A DNA stretch of 45,616 nucleotides, from NCBI GenBank assembly GCA_029259725.1, contig JAJDER010000135.1, positions 1-45,616 of the forward strand, given 5' to 3'. The position numbers and the translations under genes are program-made. Each line of letters opens with the position of its first letter. Position 1 is the first letter of the stretch. This document shows positions 6,921 through 15,437 of the stretch, in pieces. The notes under the pieces were generated by a model. It had not been told where the DNA came from. It worked only from the letters and a program-made list of their open reading frames with translations, and searched no databases. Source of the stretch: Planctomycetota bacterium (GTDB taxonomy: Bacteria; Planctomycetota; B15-G4).

Positions 6921-9010
6921 GCCCGAAAGCCGGCACCCCCCGTGCCGTCGGTCGCGGCGTGGGCGGCTCGTCCCTGCTCAGCAGCGGCGGCGCGCTCGGG
7001 CGCGATCGCCGCGGCCTCGTCGTCGCGGGGACCGGCCTGCTGATCACCGTGGCCCTGTTCTTCGTCATCGATGACCAGCGCAGCAAAGCGGCCCACGCCC
7101 GCTTCGAGAAGCACTCGATGGAGCTCGCCGACGCCCTCGAGCGGCACCTCGAGCACCCCGTCGACAGCCTGCTGGCCGTGCCCGCCTTCTTCGAGGCGTC
7201 GGACTACGTGTCGCTCGAGGAGTTCATGTTCTTCGTGCGCGGGCCCCTGCAGCGCCACCCGGAGATCTACTCCTTCGAGTGGTTCCCGATCGTCCTCGCC
7301 GCGGACCGGGAGACCCACGAGCGCTCCATCCGCGAGCAGGGCGAGCCGCTCTACGTGATCAAGGAGCTGTCGCCCAACGGGAGTCTCGTCCCGGCGGGGC
7401 AACGCGAGCGCTACTTCCCGCTCGCGTACGAGTGGCCTCCGCATCCGCTCGCGCTGGGCATGGACCTGCTGGTCGACGCCGAGCGAGCCGCCCCGCCGCT
7501 GGCCGCGCTGGCGACCGGCACGATCACCGCCTCGCCGCCCTTCACGCTGTTCGAGAACCCCGGCGTCGGCGCGGTCGTCGCGGTGTACTTCCCCGTGCAC
7601 GCCGACCCCCTCACGGAGGACGAGCCTGACGGCGAGCCCGTCGGGCTGGCCGCCGCTCTGGTGCTCGTCGAGGGGATCATGGAGGACGCCCTGACCGGCT
7701 CCATGGCCGAAGGCCTCGCGGTCGTGCTGGTGGACGACGGCCTGCCGCCGCAGGACGCGCTCTTCTTCGAGCGCGAGATCGGCGACGGCGACACGGTCCC
7801 GACCTCCACCTGGATCTTCGAACGACACGTCGACGTCGCCGACCGCAGCTGGAAGCTCTGCACCGCGCCCCGCGCCGGCGCCGCCGCGTTCACCGCGGAG
7901 ACGCCCTGGCTGCTGCTCCTCGCCGGCGTGGTCACCAGCCTCGGCCTGGGCTACGCCGTCGCCTCGCTCGCGACCATCCGCCGTCTGCGCCGCCGCGTCG
8001 ACGCCGCCGCGCAACTGGGCCAGTACCGCCTGGAGCGCAAGATCGGCGAGGGCGGCATGGGCCAGGTCTACGAGGCCAGCCACGCGCTGCTCAAGCGCCG
8101 CACCGCGGTCAAGCTGATCCGCCCCGAACGCGCCGACTCCACCACCATCGCGCGCTTCGAACGCGAGGTGCAGCTCACCGCGAACCTGACCCACCCCAAC
8201 ACCATCGCCATCTACGACTTCGGCCGCACCGACGGCGGCATCTTCTACTACGCGATGGAGTACCTCGACGGCCTCGACCTGCGCACGCTGGTGGCCGAAC
8301 ACGGCCCGCTGTGCGCCGGCCGCACGATCCACGTGCTGGCGCAGATCTGCGGCTCGCTCGCCGAGGCCCACCGCGCCGGCCTGATCCACCGCGACGTCAA
8401 ACCCGACAACGCCTTCCTCACCACGCGCGGCGGCCTGCACGACGTGATCAAGGTGCTCGACTTCGGTCTGGTCAAGGACGTCACCGGCGGCGACATGTCG
8501 GTGACCCAGGTCGACGTGCTGACCGGAACGCCGCACTACATGTCGCCCGAGGCGATCCAGGAGCCGTCCTCGGTCGATGCGCGCAGCGACATCTACGCCG
8601 TGGGCGCGGTCGGTTACTTCCTGCTCACGGGCACGCCGCCGTTCGAGGCCGGGAGCGCGCTCTCGGTGCTCAACGCCCACGTGACCGAGGTGCCCGAGTC
8701 TCCGACCGCGCGCCTCGGCCAGCCGGTGGACGGAGACCTCGAGGCGCTGATCCTGCGCTGCCTCGGCAAGGCGCCGGAAGTCCGCCACGCGACCGCCTGC
8801 GCCCTGCGCGCCGACCTGCTCGCGTGTGCCGCCGCGACGAGCTGGACCGAGACCAAGGCGAGCGACTGGTGGGCCGCCCATCCCGTGCCCGCGTCACGGA
8901 GCGGAGACGCGACGACCCCGGCCTCGAAGATCGAGCTGGCCACCGTCACCATCGACCTCGCGGCCTCGCTCCCGACGACGGGCGAGCGGCCGACGGGCAG
9001 CGTAGGATGA
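6917..9010 (+). CDS. CHASE-domain transmembrane Ser/Thr protein kinase
   Basis: 697 aa. TM1 is at ~34-52. An extracytoplasmic CHASE-type sensor spans ~60-300 (FFEASDYVSLEEFMFFV, IYSFEWFPIV, ASPPFTLFENPG, VYFPVHAD). TM2 is at ~327-350. A Hanks-type kinase spans ~373-640. Motifs seen are the glycine loop GEGGMGQVYEA, ATP-anchoring Lys399 (AVKLI), HRDVKPDN with catalytic Asp493, DFG at Asp515, and GTPHYMSPE. All key residues are present, so it should be active. CHASE domains are mostly found on histidine kinases and cyclases, where they sense small extracellular ligands; here the output is Ser/Thr phosphorylation. The GTG start overlaps the upstream stop by 4 bases. A short, probably disordered cytoplasmic tail follows the kinase. 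Confidence 0.93.
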   Translation: MSPKAGTPRAVGRGVGGSSLLSSGGALGRDRRGLVVAGTGLLITVALFFVIDDQRSKAAHARFEKHSMELADALERHLEHPVDSLLAVPAFFEASDYVSLEEFMFFVRGPLQRHPEIYSFEWFPIVLAADRETHERSIREQGEPLYVIKELSPNGSLVPAGQRERYFPLAYEWPPHPLALGMDLLVDAERAAPPLAALATGTITASPPFTLFENPGVGAVVAVYFPVHADPLTEDEPDGEPVGLAAALVLVEGIMEDALTGSMAEGLAVVLVDDGLPPQDALFFEREIGDGDTVPTSTWIFERHVDVADRSWKLCTAPRAGAAAFTAETPWLLLLAGVVTSLGLGYAVASLATIRRLRRRVDAAAQLGQYRLERKIGEGGMGQVYEASHALLKRRTAVKLIRPERADSTTIARFEREVQLTANLTHPNTIAIYDFGRTDGGIFYYAMEYLDGLDLRTLVAEHGPLCAGRTIHVLAQICGSLAEAHRAGLIHRDVKPDNAFLTTRGGLHDVIKVLDFGLVKDVTGGDMSVTQVDVLTGTPHYMSPEAIQEPSSVDARSDIYAVGAVGYFLLTGTPPFEAGSALSVLNAHVTEVPESPTARLGQPVDGDLEALILRCLGKAPEVRHATACALRADLLACAAATSWTETKASDWWAAHPVPASRSGDATTPASKIELATVTIDLAASLPTTGERPTGSVG

Positions 9011-9071
9011 GCCCCCCACGCGGTCGCCTCGCCGCCTGCCCCTTTCGACCCCCACCGTCGGAGTTCCGGGG

Positions 9072-10478
9072 ATGACCCGCCGCCCGTCCCGCTTGCTGCT
9101 GGCGCTCGTCGCCGTCGCGGTCACCTCCTGCTCGCTGTTCCAGGAGAGCGACGGCTACTCCGAGCAGGAGCTGCGCGAGGACCTGGCCGCCTACGCGAAG
9201 GACTTCCTCGCGCAGGTGAGCACCGCCGCGAACACCATCCGTGACGCTTCCGGCTCGCGCGAAGTGCGCCGCAAGGCGCTCACCTGGCAGGTCAGCATGC
9301 CGGCGCAGGCCCACGAGGCCGCCTTCACCGACGACCCGCAGGAGGCCTACCTCTTCTGTCTCACCGTGGCGGACCTGCAGACCGAGTACCTGACTCGCGG
9401 AGACGGCAAGGACCTCTTCGGCGCGGAGCAGTCCGTGGCGGTCGACGCCGCCAGGAGCCTGAGCGCCGCCGTGCGCAAGATCGGCGAGCGGTTCATCCCC
9501 GAGCACGACCGGCAGGAGCTCGAGAAGCAGGTCGCCAAGCTCATCGAGAACGATCCGATCAAGGGCGCCTACTTCGCGATCTCGACGCGCACCACGATCA
9601 CCAAGAAGGCCGAGGAGCAGGGGGTCATCTCTCGCATCGTGTCCATCCCGATGTCGCCCTTCAGCGCGCTGCAAGGCGTGGGCGACACCCCGGCCGCGAT
9701 CCGCGACTTCAGCGAGACCGCCGCTCACATGGCGAGTGTCGTGGAGGCCTTGCCGCGACAGCTCAAGTGGCAGACCGAGCTGCTGCTCTACAACGTCGAG
9801 GACCGCGACACGGTCAAGCAGGGCCTCGCCGCGTTCGAGGAAGCCTCGGCCAGCCTGGACCGCATGTCGAGGACGCTCGAGTCCCTGCCCGCGGACCTGC
9901 GCGGCACCATCGCCAGCGTGCCCGAGGCGATCACCGCCATGCAGCCCACGGTGGCCGATGCCCGCGCCCTGGTCGAAGCCCTCGGGCCCGCCGCCGAGCA
10001 GCTGCGCCTGGGCAGCGAGGTCTGGGAGCGCATCCTCGCGCCCGACCCGAAGGACGCTCCCGGAGTCGCTCCCGGAGTCGCTCCCGGAGGCGCCCCCGCC
10101 GAAGACAGCCCACCCTTCAACATCCAGGACTGGGAGCGGACGGCGGAGGACATCGCCGTCATGGCGGCCGAACTCAACCAACTCTCCGCGAATCTCGAGC
10201 AGCTGCTGTCGCCGGAGCGCTTCGACCAGCTCCAGGGGCAGGTGACCACGCTGGTCAACGCCACGGACCTGCGCGCCCACCGCCTGCTCGACGACGCCGA
10301 CACCCGCGCCCAGGGCCTGCTGGACACCTCGTCCGACGAGGCCCGCGCCGTCGTCGACCACGCCGCGCTGCGCGTGGGGCAGCTCCTGCTCGGCTTCTTC
10401 CTGCTGCTGTCGATCTACCGGCTCACCCTCGGCCGCCCGCCGAAGCCGGTCGCTCCCGCGAGCGGACCGTCGCGCTGA
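9072..10478 (+). CDS. Coiled-coil lipoprotein with C-terminal membrane segment
   Basis: 468 aa, family not recognised. A lipoprotein signal ends VAVTSC-SLF (Cys at ~19). Long amphipathic helices follow (~30-320), with RDFSETAAHMASVVEALPRQ and SLDRMSRTLESLPADLRG recalling the helical rods of chemoreceptors or MlaD-type accessory proteins. A Pro/Ala linker with GVAPGVAPGGAP repeats is at ~330-345, then a second helical region, and a TM segment near the C-terminus (LLLGFFLLLSIYRLTL). A lipidated N-terminus plus a C-terminal TM would span the periplasm if both are used. It lies 61 bases after the kinase gene and is probably co-transcribed, so it may be a partner or substrate. Confidence 0.8.
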   Translation: MTRRPSRLLLALVAVAVTSCSLFQESDGYSEQELREDLAAYAKDFLAQVSTAANTIRDASGSREVRRKALTWQVSMPAQAHEAAFTDDPQEAYLFCLTVADLQTEYLTRGDGKDLFGAEQSVAVDAARSLSAAVRKIGERFIPEHDRQELEKQVAKLIENDPIKGAYFAISTRTTITKKAEEQGVISRIVSIPMSPFSALQGVGDTPAAIRDFSETAAHMASVVEALPRQLKWQTELLLYNVEDRDTVKQGLAAFEEASASLDRMSRTLESLPADLRGTIASVPEAITAMQPTVADARALVEALGPAAEQLRLGSEVWERILAPDPKDAPGVAPGVAPGGAPAEDSPPFNIQDWERTAEDIAVMAAELNQLSANLEQLLSPERFDQLQGQVTTLVNATDLRAHRLLDDADTRAQGLLDTSSDEARAVVDHAALRVGQLLLGFFLLLSIYRLTLGRPPKPVAPASGPSR

Positions 10479-10510
10479 CCGTCGCGCCGACCGTCGCGCT
10501 GACCGTCGAG
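10466..10510 (+). repeat. 12-bp tandem repeat at gene end
   Basis: Three full units and a partial fourth of ACCGTCGCGCTG (second unit ACCGTCGCGCCG) run through the stop codon of the 9072 gene. It looks like local slippage and fills the short gap before the convergent cinA. Confidence 0.8.
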
Positions 10511-10524
10511 CGTCGCGCCCGACG

Positions 10525-11799
10525 CTAGCCGCCCATGCGCCGCCGCAGCAGATCCAGGCCCATCGTCACCGAGCGCCGGCGGATCTCGTCGCGCGAGCCC
10601 AGCCAGCGCACCGACACCACGTCGCTGCCGGCGGCGTCGGCGAGGCCGAAGAACACGGTGCCGACGGGCTTGTCCTCGGTGCCGCCGCCCGGGCCCGCGA
10701 TGCCGGTGATCGACAGCGCCAGGTCGACGCCGGCCGTGTCGCGCAGGCCCTCGGCCATGGCGCGGGCGACGGGCTCGCTCACGGCCCCGTGCTCGGCCAG
10801 CAGGGACGCGTCGACACCGAGCCGCGCCCGCTTGGCCGCGTTGCTGTAGGTCACCGCGGACTCCTGGAACACGTCGCTGCTGCCGGGCACCGAGGTGATC
10901 GCCGCGGCCACCAGCCCGCCCGTGCAGGACTCCGCCGTGGCCAGCATGAGGCCGCGCTCGGCGGCTGCTCGCACGACGGTACCGGCCAGCGATCCTCCGC
11001 CCTCGGCCACCAGGTCGCGACCGAGGCGACGCCTGACCTCGTCGGCCGCATCGGAGCGCTCCCGGTCCGTGCCCCCACGCAGGGCCACGCTGTGCAGCGC
11101 CGCGCGGGTCGTGACGCCGACGCGCAGGCCGGTGCTGGTCATGTCCATCAGATCGGCGAGGCGCTCACCCAGCTCCGACTCGGGAACGCCGGCCGCCATC
11201 AGCTCGAGCGTCCCGGAGCTCCCGGCGGTGGCCGCATCGATGCGCGACACCAGCGCGGGGTCGGGCGCCCGGCCGTCGAGCCGGCCGCCGAGCAACTCGC
11301 GGATCATCAGCCGCATCTCCGACGGCACACCCGGCACGCAGGCCACCGCGAAACCGTCCGCGCGGACCAGGAACCCCGGCGCCGTGCCGCGCGGGTTGGG
11401 CAGCAGCTCGGCGCCCTCGGGCAGCTCCGCCTGGCGCGCGCTCCCCGGCGAGGGCTCGCGCCCCGCATGCCGGCGCAGCCCCTCGAGGACGTCCGCACGC
11501 ACGCACAACGGCAACCCCAGGGCCTCGGCGATGCCGTCGCGGGTCAGGTCGTCCGCCGTCGGGCCGAGCCCGCCCGTGGTGATCAGCAGGTCGGCGTCCT
11601 CGCGCGCGCGACGCACGGCCCGGGCCACGTCCGCCACCGTGTCGCCCACCGTGGCCAGGCCCACGACCGCGTGCCCGAGCCCCCGTGCCGCCCGGGCGAT
11701 CCAGGGGCCGTTGTTGTCGTCATGCTCTCCCGACGTCAGCTCATCACCGATGGCGACCACGACGAGTCGCCGGCGCGGGGTCGGGGCGTCGTCGGGCAT
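10525..11799 (-). CDS. cinA: CinA family nicotinamide-nucleotide amidohydrolase
   Basis: 424 aa, the full length usual for two-domain CinA. The N-terminal MoaB-like domain (~8-175) has VVAIGDELTSGEHDDNNGPW and TTGGLGPTADDLTRDGIAEAL. The C-terminal amidase domain (~262-420) has ATAESCTGGLVAAAIT, SAVTYSNAAKRARLGV and SITGIAGPGGGTEDKPVGTV. The C-terminal domain deamidates NMN to nicotinate mononucleotide in pyridine nucleotide recycling; the N-terminal domain of related proteins hydrolyses ADP-ribose. The start is ATG. It is convergent with the upstream operon and divergent from the small gene at 12023. The 223-base gap to that gene should hold both promoters, but I see no clear boxes. Confidence 0.95.
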   Translation of the reverse strand: MPDDAPTPRRRLVVVAIGDELTSGEHDDNNGPWIARAARGLGHAVVGLATVGDTVADVARAVRRAREDADLLITTGGLGPTADDLTRDGIAEALGLPLCVRADVLEGLRRHAGREPSPGSARQAELPEGAELLPNPRGTAPGFLVRADGFAVACVPGVPSEMRLMIRELLGGRLDGRAPDPALVSRIDAATAGSSGTLELMAAGVPESELGERLADLMDMTSTGLRVGVTTRAALHSVALRGGTDRERSDAADEVRRRLGRDLVAEGGGSLAGTVVRAAAERGLMLATAESCTGGLVAAAITSVPGSSDVFQESAVTYSNAAKRARLGVDASLLAEHGAVSEPVARAMAEGLRDTAGVDLALSITGIAGPGGGTEDKPVGTVFFGLADAAGSDVVSVRWLGSRDEIRRRSVTMGLDLLRRRMGG

Positions 11800-12022
11800 G
11801 GGCTCTCTCGGGTCCGGTCCAGGCGCGGGTCGGGCTGATCGCGCCGGTCAGTGTAGGCAGGCTCCCGGCCGAACCGAGCCGGATCCGCCCCAAAGCGGTG
11901 ACTTGTCGGATTACCGGCGTGGATCTTGGCTCCGGGTGTGGAGAGTCAGGGGGTCGAGCCTGCCTCGGCCACCCACCGCCGACCCTCGGATCGGCCCCAC
12001 CGCCCTGAAGCAGCTTCCCGCC

Positions 12023-12220
12023 ATGACCAACCCCGAAGTCCCTGAACTCTCCCTGGTCCGCAAGCGGGACGTCTTCCGCGAGCTCGTGTCGTGTCAGGAC
12101 GCGGGCATGACCGTCGCGCAGTCGCGCGAGCAGATGGCGACCTACTTCTCCATCCCCCTGGAGACCCTGCGGGCGATCGAGGAGCTGGGCATCGAGAAGC
12201 GCTGGCCGCCGCTGGAGTAG
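12023..12220 (+). CDS. Conserved small protein, HTH-like
   Basis: 65 aa, with start MTNPEVPELSLVRKRDVFRE. The sequence is fully helical in appearance: one long helix, then MTVAQSREQMATYFSIPLET, which resembles a helix-turn-helix (helix, ASREQ-type turn, second helix), and the ending IEELGIEKRWPPLE. Small proteins of this style that combine 'TVAQAR..' and a '..W PPL' end are known as unassigned families in Planctomycetota and Deltaproteobacteria as far as I recall, with no characterised role. A real gene is supported by normal codon bias and by its isolation between divergent cinA and convergent VOC genes. DNA binding is only a guess. Confidence 0.68.
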   Translation: MTNPEVPELSLVRKRDVFRELVSCQDAGMTVAQSREQMATYFSIPLETLRAIEELGIEKRWPPLE

Positions 12221-12284
12221 GCGGCGGAGTAGGCGGCAGGGGCGCGGGCTCGGTGGCTCCCCGGCACCGCGGTCTGTCGACGCC

Positions 12285-12803
12285 CTACTTCTCCTGCATG
12301 AGCTGGATCAGGTTCCCGCAGGTGTCATCGAACACGGCGATGATCGCGCCGCCGGCGTCGGTGGGCTCGGTCGTGATCTCCACGCCGGCCTCGCGCAGGC
12401 GCTTGACCTCGCGCTCCACGTCGTCCACGAGGAAGGCCGCGCCGGGGAGGCCGTCGGCCTTGATGGCCTTCTGGAAGGTGGCGGCCGCCGCGTGCGCGTT
12501 GGGCTCGAGCAGCAGCTCGGTGCCGTCCGGGCCGCCGGGTGCCGTGACCGTGAGCCATTTGTACGGCCCCACCGGGATGTCGTGCTTCACCTTGAAGCCG
12601 AGCTTCTCGGTGTAGAAGGCGCGCGCGACGTCCTGATCATCGACGAAGACCCCCATGAGGCCGAGGCGGATGCCGCCCCGGGACGCGCTCTCGTCGGCCG
12701 CGGCCGCAGCCTCCTCCGCGTCTGCCGTCTCCGCGGCGTCCTGCGACCAGGCACCGACCAGCGACGCGGCGAGCAACGCCAGGATCGTGAGCGAGCGTGA
12801 CAT
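12285..12803 (-). CDS. Exported VOC (glyoxalase/dioxygenase superfamily) protein
   Basis: 172 aa. Residues 1-20 form a signal peptide (MSRSLTILALLAASLVGAWS), followed by an acidic linker of Ala, Asp and Glu to ~45. A single VOC domain of paired beta-alpha-beta-beta-beta modules follows: LGLMGVFVDDQDVARAFYTE, LGFKVKHDIP, TELLLEPN, AAFLVDDVEREVKRLREAGV and FDDTCGNLIQLMQ. The C-terminal Gly-Asn-Leu-Ile-Gln element is typical of glyoxalase-like members. Proteins of this fold are metal enzymes or binding proteins, mostly cytoplasmic, so the export signal is unusual. RBS GGAGG is present. It sits 39 bases downstream of ychF on the same strand. Confidence 0.85.
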   Translation of the reverse strand: MSRSLTILALLAASLVGAWSQDAAETADAEEAAAAADESASRGGIRLGLMGVFVDDQDVARAFYTEKLGFKVKHDIPVGPYKWLTVTAPGGPDGTELLLEPNAHAAAATFQKAIKADGLPGAAFLVDDVEREVKRLREAGVEITTEPTDAGGAIIAVFDDTCGNLIQLMQEK

Positions 12804-12842
12804 GTTCCGTCCTCCAGGGGGTCGTCTGGGATCGCCGGGGCC

Positions 12843-13940
12843 TCAGCGGCCGATGAGGAAGTGCGCCACGTCGCTGTCCCGCATGACGTACTCGCGGCCC
12901 TCGACGCGCATCCGGCCCTTGGCGCGGATCTCGGTCTCGCTGCCCAGCTGGACCAGATCGTCGACAGCGTACACCTCGGCGCGGATGTAGCCCTTCTCGA
13001 AGTCGGTGTGGATGGTCCCGGCGGCCTCGGGACCCTTCGCCCCGCGCCGGATCGTCCAGGCGCGGATCTCCTTGGGGCCGGCGGTGAAGAAGGTCATCAG
13101 GCCCAGCAGGTGGAACGCCGCGCGCGCGAGCCGGTCGAGCCCGCCCGTGTCGAGACCCAGGTCCTCGAGGAACACCGCCTTGTCCTCCGGTGACAACGCG
13201 GCCAGCTCGTTCTCGATCTGCGCGCAGAGCGTCACCGCCTCGGCGCCGTGCGACGCCGCGTGCTCGGTGACCGCGGCGACCAGCGGGCTCTCCCCGGCCA
13301 CGTCGTCCTCGGCCACGTTGCAGACGTAGAGCACCGGCTTCATCGTCAGCGGGAACAGGCGCCCGAGGATCACGAGGTCCTTCTCGCTCCACGTCGCGCC
13401 GGACCGCAGCAGCTTGCCGGACTCCAGGTGCGCGGCCGCGCGCTCGAGCACGCCCACCTCCACCTTGGCGTCGGCGTCCTGGCTGCGCGCCTTCTTCTCG
13501 GCCTTCAGGAGCGCCTTCTGCACCGAGTCGAGGTCGGCCATGCACAGCTCGAGTTCGATCACGCCGATGTCGCTCACCGGATCCACCGCGCCCGACACGT
13601 GCACGATGTCGTCATCCTCGAAGCAGCGCACGACGTGCAGGATGGCGTGGGTCTCGCGGATGTTGGCGAGGAACTTGTTGCCCAGCCCCTCGCCCTTGCT
13701 CGCGCCCGCCACCAGCCCGGCGATGTCCACCACCCGCAGCGTGGCCGGGATGATCTCCTTGGTCTCGATGTGCTCGTGGATCACCGCCAGCCGCGCGTCC
13801 GGCACCGGCACGATGCCCACGTTCGGCTCGATCGTGCAGAACGGATAGTTGGCGGCCTCGGCGCCGGCCTGGGTGATCGCGTTGAAGAGGGTCGACTTGC
13901 CGACGTTGGGCAGGCCGACGATGCCGCAGGCGAGATTCAT
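12843..13940 (-). CDS. ychF: Redox-regulated ATPase/GTPase YchF
   Basis: 365 aa, matching the family length of ~363. The start chosen is MNLACGIVGLPNVGKST, as in all YchF proteins; the longer frame runs into the repeat element. The P-loop GLPNVGKST is at ~9-17, followed by NYPFCTIEPNVGIV and VVDIAGLVAGASKGEGLGNK. The NKxD motif is replaced by NVAED, which explains the ATP preference of this family. A coiled-coil arm spans ~130-200 and a TGS domain ~280-365 (FFTAGPKEIRAWTI, AGTIHTDFEKGYIRAEV). It is a universally conserved Obg-family translation-associated ATPase that binds ribosomes. Confidence 0.97.
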   Translation of the reverse strand: MNLACGIVGLPNVGKSTLFNAITQAGAEAANYPFCTIEPNVGIVPVPDARLAVIHEHIETKEIIPATLRVVDIAGLVAGASKGEGLGNKFLANIRETHAILHVVRCFEDDDIVHVSGAVDPVSDIGVIELELCMADLDSVQKALLKAEKKARSQDADAKVEVGVLERAAAHLESGKLLRSGATWSEKDLVILGRLFPLTMKPVLYVCNVAEDDVAGESPLVAAVTEHAASHGAEAVTLCAQIENELAALSPEDKAVFLEDLGLDTGGLDRLARAAFHLLGLMTFFTAGPKEIRAWTIRRGAKGPEAAGTIHTDFEKGYIRAEVYAVDDLVQLGSETEIRAKGRMRVEGREYVMRDSDVAHFLIGR

Positions 13941-14055
13941 CGGAGGGGCTGCAGAGGGGTCTCGGGGGGCCGGCCGGCTGCGGACACCGTGGTTCCCGCG
14001 CCGTCGGGAATCGGGAGATCGTAGCGGATGGTCGACAGCGAGTCGTCGTCTCGCT

Positions 14056-14193
14056 GCGAGTGTTGCGATGGCGTGGTCACCGGCTCGCTGAAACACGTGC
14101 TCGCGACCCTACTCGGGACGGCAAAGCCGTCCCTGCGAACGGTCGCTCCGCGCGCGTTTCAGCGCCCGGTGACCCCGAGACCCGCTCACTCCG
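14056..14193 (+). repeat. Inverted-repeat element, left arm
   Basis: 138 bases matching the reverse complement of 14461-14599 with few differences. Shared landmarks are GTTGCGATGG, TGGTCACCGGCTCGCTGAAA, CACGTGCTC, CGACCCTACTCGGG, TCCCTGCGAACGGTCGCTCC and TTTCAGCGCCCGGTGACC. It contains a perfect hairpin GGGACGGC-AAA-GCCGTCCC at about 14115-14133. The 13941-14055 stretch between ychF and this arm holds only the short ychF leader. Confidence 0.9.
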
Positions 14194-14460
14194 GCTCGGC
14201 TGGAGGACGCGGGCACGAGCATCCCGGGAACCGTGAAGGGAGCCGCGCGCGGCCGGCCCGCCGCGGAGCGCTGCCTGCGCCTCCGCCACGCCGCTCGGAG
14301 CCGCAGTCGTGTTCCCCCGGATGGCCAAGACCCACGTGCCCCGCGTGCCCGGACCCGCGCCTCCCGCGTGGACGCCACCCGAGACTCCGCCCCCCGCCCC
14401 CACCCGAGACTCCGCCGCCCCCCCGGCCCACCGCCCCCACCCGCCCCTTCCCCCAGCGTC
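14194..14460. other. Interior of the inverted-repeat element, no gene seen
   Basis: 267 bases of very GC-rich sequence between the two arms. It holds two close copies of a CACCCGAGACTCCGCC motif and long C-runs. No frame shows plausible protein sequence; the translations are low-complexity Arg/Pro/Ala. It may be the spacer of a non-autonomous element or simply a cruciform loop. Confidence 0.5.
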
Positions 14461-14599
14461 GGAGTCAGCGGGTCTCGAGGTCACCGGGCGCTGAAACACG
14501 CGCGGAGCGACCGTTCGCAGGGACGGGCGCAGCCCGCCCCGAGTAGGGTCGTGAGCACGTGTTTCAGCGAGCCGGTGACCACACCATCGCAACACTCGC
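14461..14599 (-). repeat. Inverted-repeat element, right arm
   Basis: 139 bases, inverted copy of 14056-14193. Its internal hairpin differs in sequence from that of the left arm (read in the same orientation, GGGGCGGGC-TGC-GCCCGTCCC) but still pairs over 9 bp with one G-U. That suggests selection on structure rather than on sequence. Confidence 0.9.
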
Positions 14600-14609
14600 G
14601 GCGCCCCCC

Positions 14610-14659
14610 GTCGTGAGCACGTGTTTCAGCGAGCCGGTGACCACGCCATCGCAACACTC
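14610..14659 (-). repeat. Third, partial copy of the repeat end
   Basis: About 50 bases repeating 14548-14598 in the same orientation (GTCGTGAGCACGTGTTTCAG through CGCAACACTC) almost without change. It runs into the last codon and stop of tatC, so tatC appears to end inside the repeat. Three copies in 600 bases point to a dispersed, amplifiable repeat family. Confidence 0.88.
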
Positions 14660-15437
14660 AGATCTCCTTGTCCCGCGCCGTCTCCGCCTTGCGAGCCATC
14701 AGCAGCCCCAGCTCGTACAGCACGATCATCGGCCCCGACACGAGCAGCTGCGTGATGATGTCCGGCGGCGTCATCAACGACGAGAAGATCAACATGCAGA
14801 CGATGGCGACGCGCCGCGAGCCGGCCAGCGTCTCGCGCTCGATGACGCCGATGCGCACGGCCACCCACATCAGCAGGGGCAGCTCGAACACCGCGCCGAG
14901 CAGCAACGTCAGCGACACGAGCAAGCCGAAGTAGTTGCTCACCGTCACGCCCGAGGCGATCTGGTCCTCGCCCACCACGGTCATCATGAAGTCCAGACCG
15001 ATCGGCAGCAGCACCAGGTAGCCGAACACCATGCCGGAGACGAACATGAGCAGGGCCAGCGGGAAGCTGCGCTGCACCGCCTTCTTCTCGTGCGGGAGCA
15101 GCCCGCTGACGATGAACTTCCAGACCTGCCCGAGGTAGACGGGCGAGCCGAAGACGAGGGCGAAGGCCAGGGCGACCTTCATCACGAACACGATCTGCTC
15201 GGCCGGCTCGATCTGGAGCAGCACGCCGGGATCGGTGCCGCCGCCCGCGACGATCGACTCCCGCGCCATGTTCCAGGGCAGCAGGATCACGTCGAGCAGG
15301 CGGCTCTTGAGTGACAGCCCGACACCGAACAGCACGAGCACGGCGATCGTGGACTTGATCAAGCACGAGCGCAGCTCTTCCAGGTGCTCGCGCAGCGTCA
15401 TGCGGCCTTCGTCGGCGGGCGGGGTCTCGGCACTCAT
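14658..15437 (-). CDS. tatC: Sec-independent protein translocase TatC
   Basis: 259 aa, normal length. The N-terminal cytoplasmic motif MTLREHLEELRSCLI is the conserved HLxELR signal-peptide-binding region. Six membrane segments can be drawn, with the conserved periplasmic-side glutamate in VFELPLLMW and the end region SSLMTPPDIITQLLVSGPMIVLYE. It forms the twin-arginine receptor with TatA/B for export of folded proteins. No tatA is adjacent. The ATG start overlaps the stop of comB by 4 bases (ATGA), so the two are translated together. The 3' end runs into a copy of the dispersed repeat. Confidence 0.97.
   Translation of the reverse strand: MSAETPPADEGRMTLREHLEELRSCLIKSTIAVLVLFGVGLSLKSRLLDVILLPWNMARESIVAGGGTDPGVLLQIEPAEQIVFVMKVALAFALVFGSPVYLGQVWKFIVSGLLPHEKKAVQRSFPLALLMFVSGMVFGYLVLLPIGLDFMMTVVGEDQIASGVTVSNYFGLLVSLTLLLGAVFELPLLMWVAVRIGVIERETLAGSRRVAIVCMLIFSSLMTPPDIITQLLVSGPMIVLYELGLLMARKAETARDKEI

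Noticed and set aside
6839-8881. 680-aa open frame on the minus strand opposite the kinase gene
   Set aside because: Translation is Arg/Gly/Val/Asp-rich without hydrophobic or motif structure; it is the antisense shadow of the CHASE kinase in GC-rich DNA.
14149-14616. Several short frames in the inverted-repeat element
   Set aside because: All translate to Arg/Pro/Ala/Gly low-complexity sequence and change with the repeat orientation; no ribosome site.
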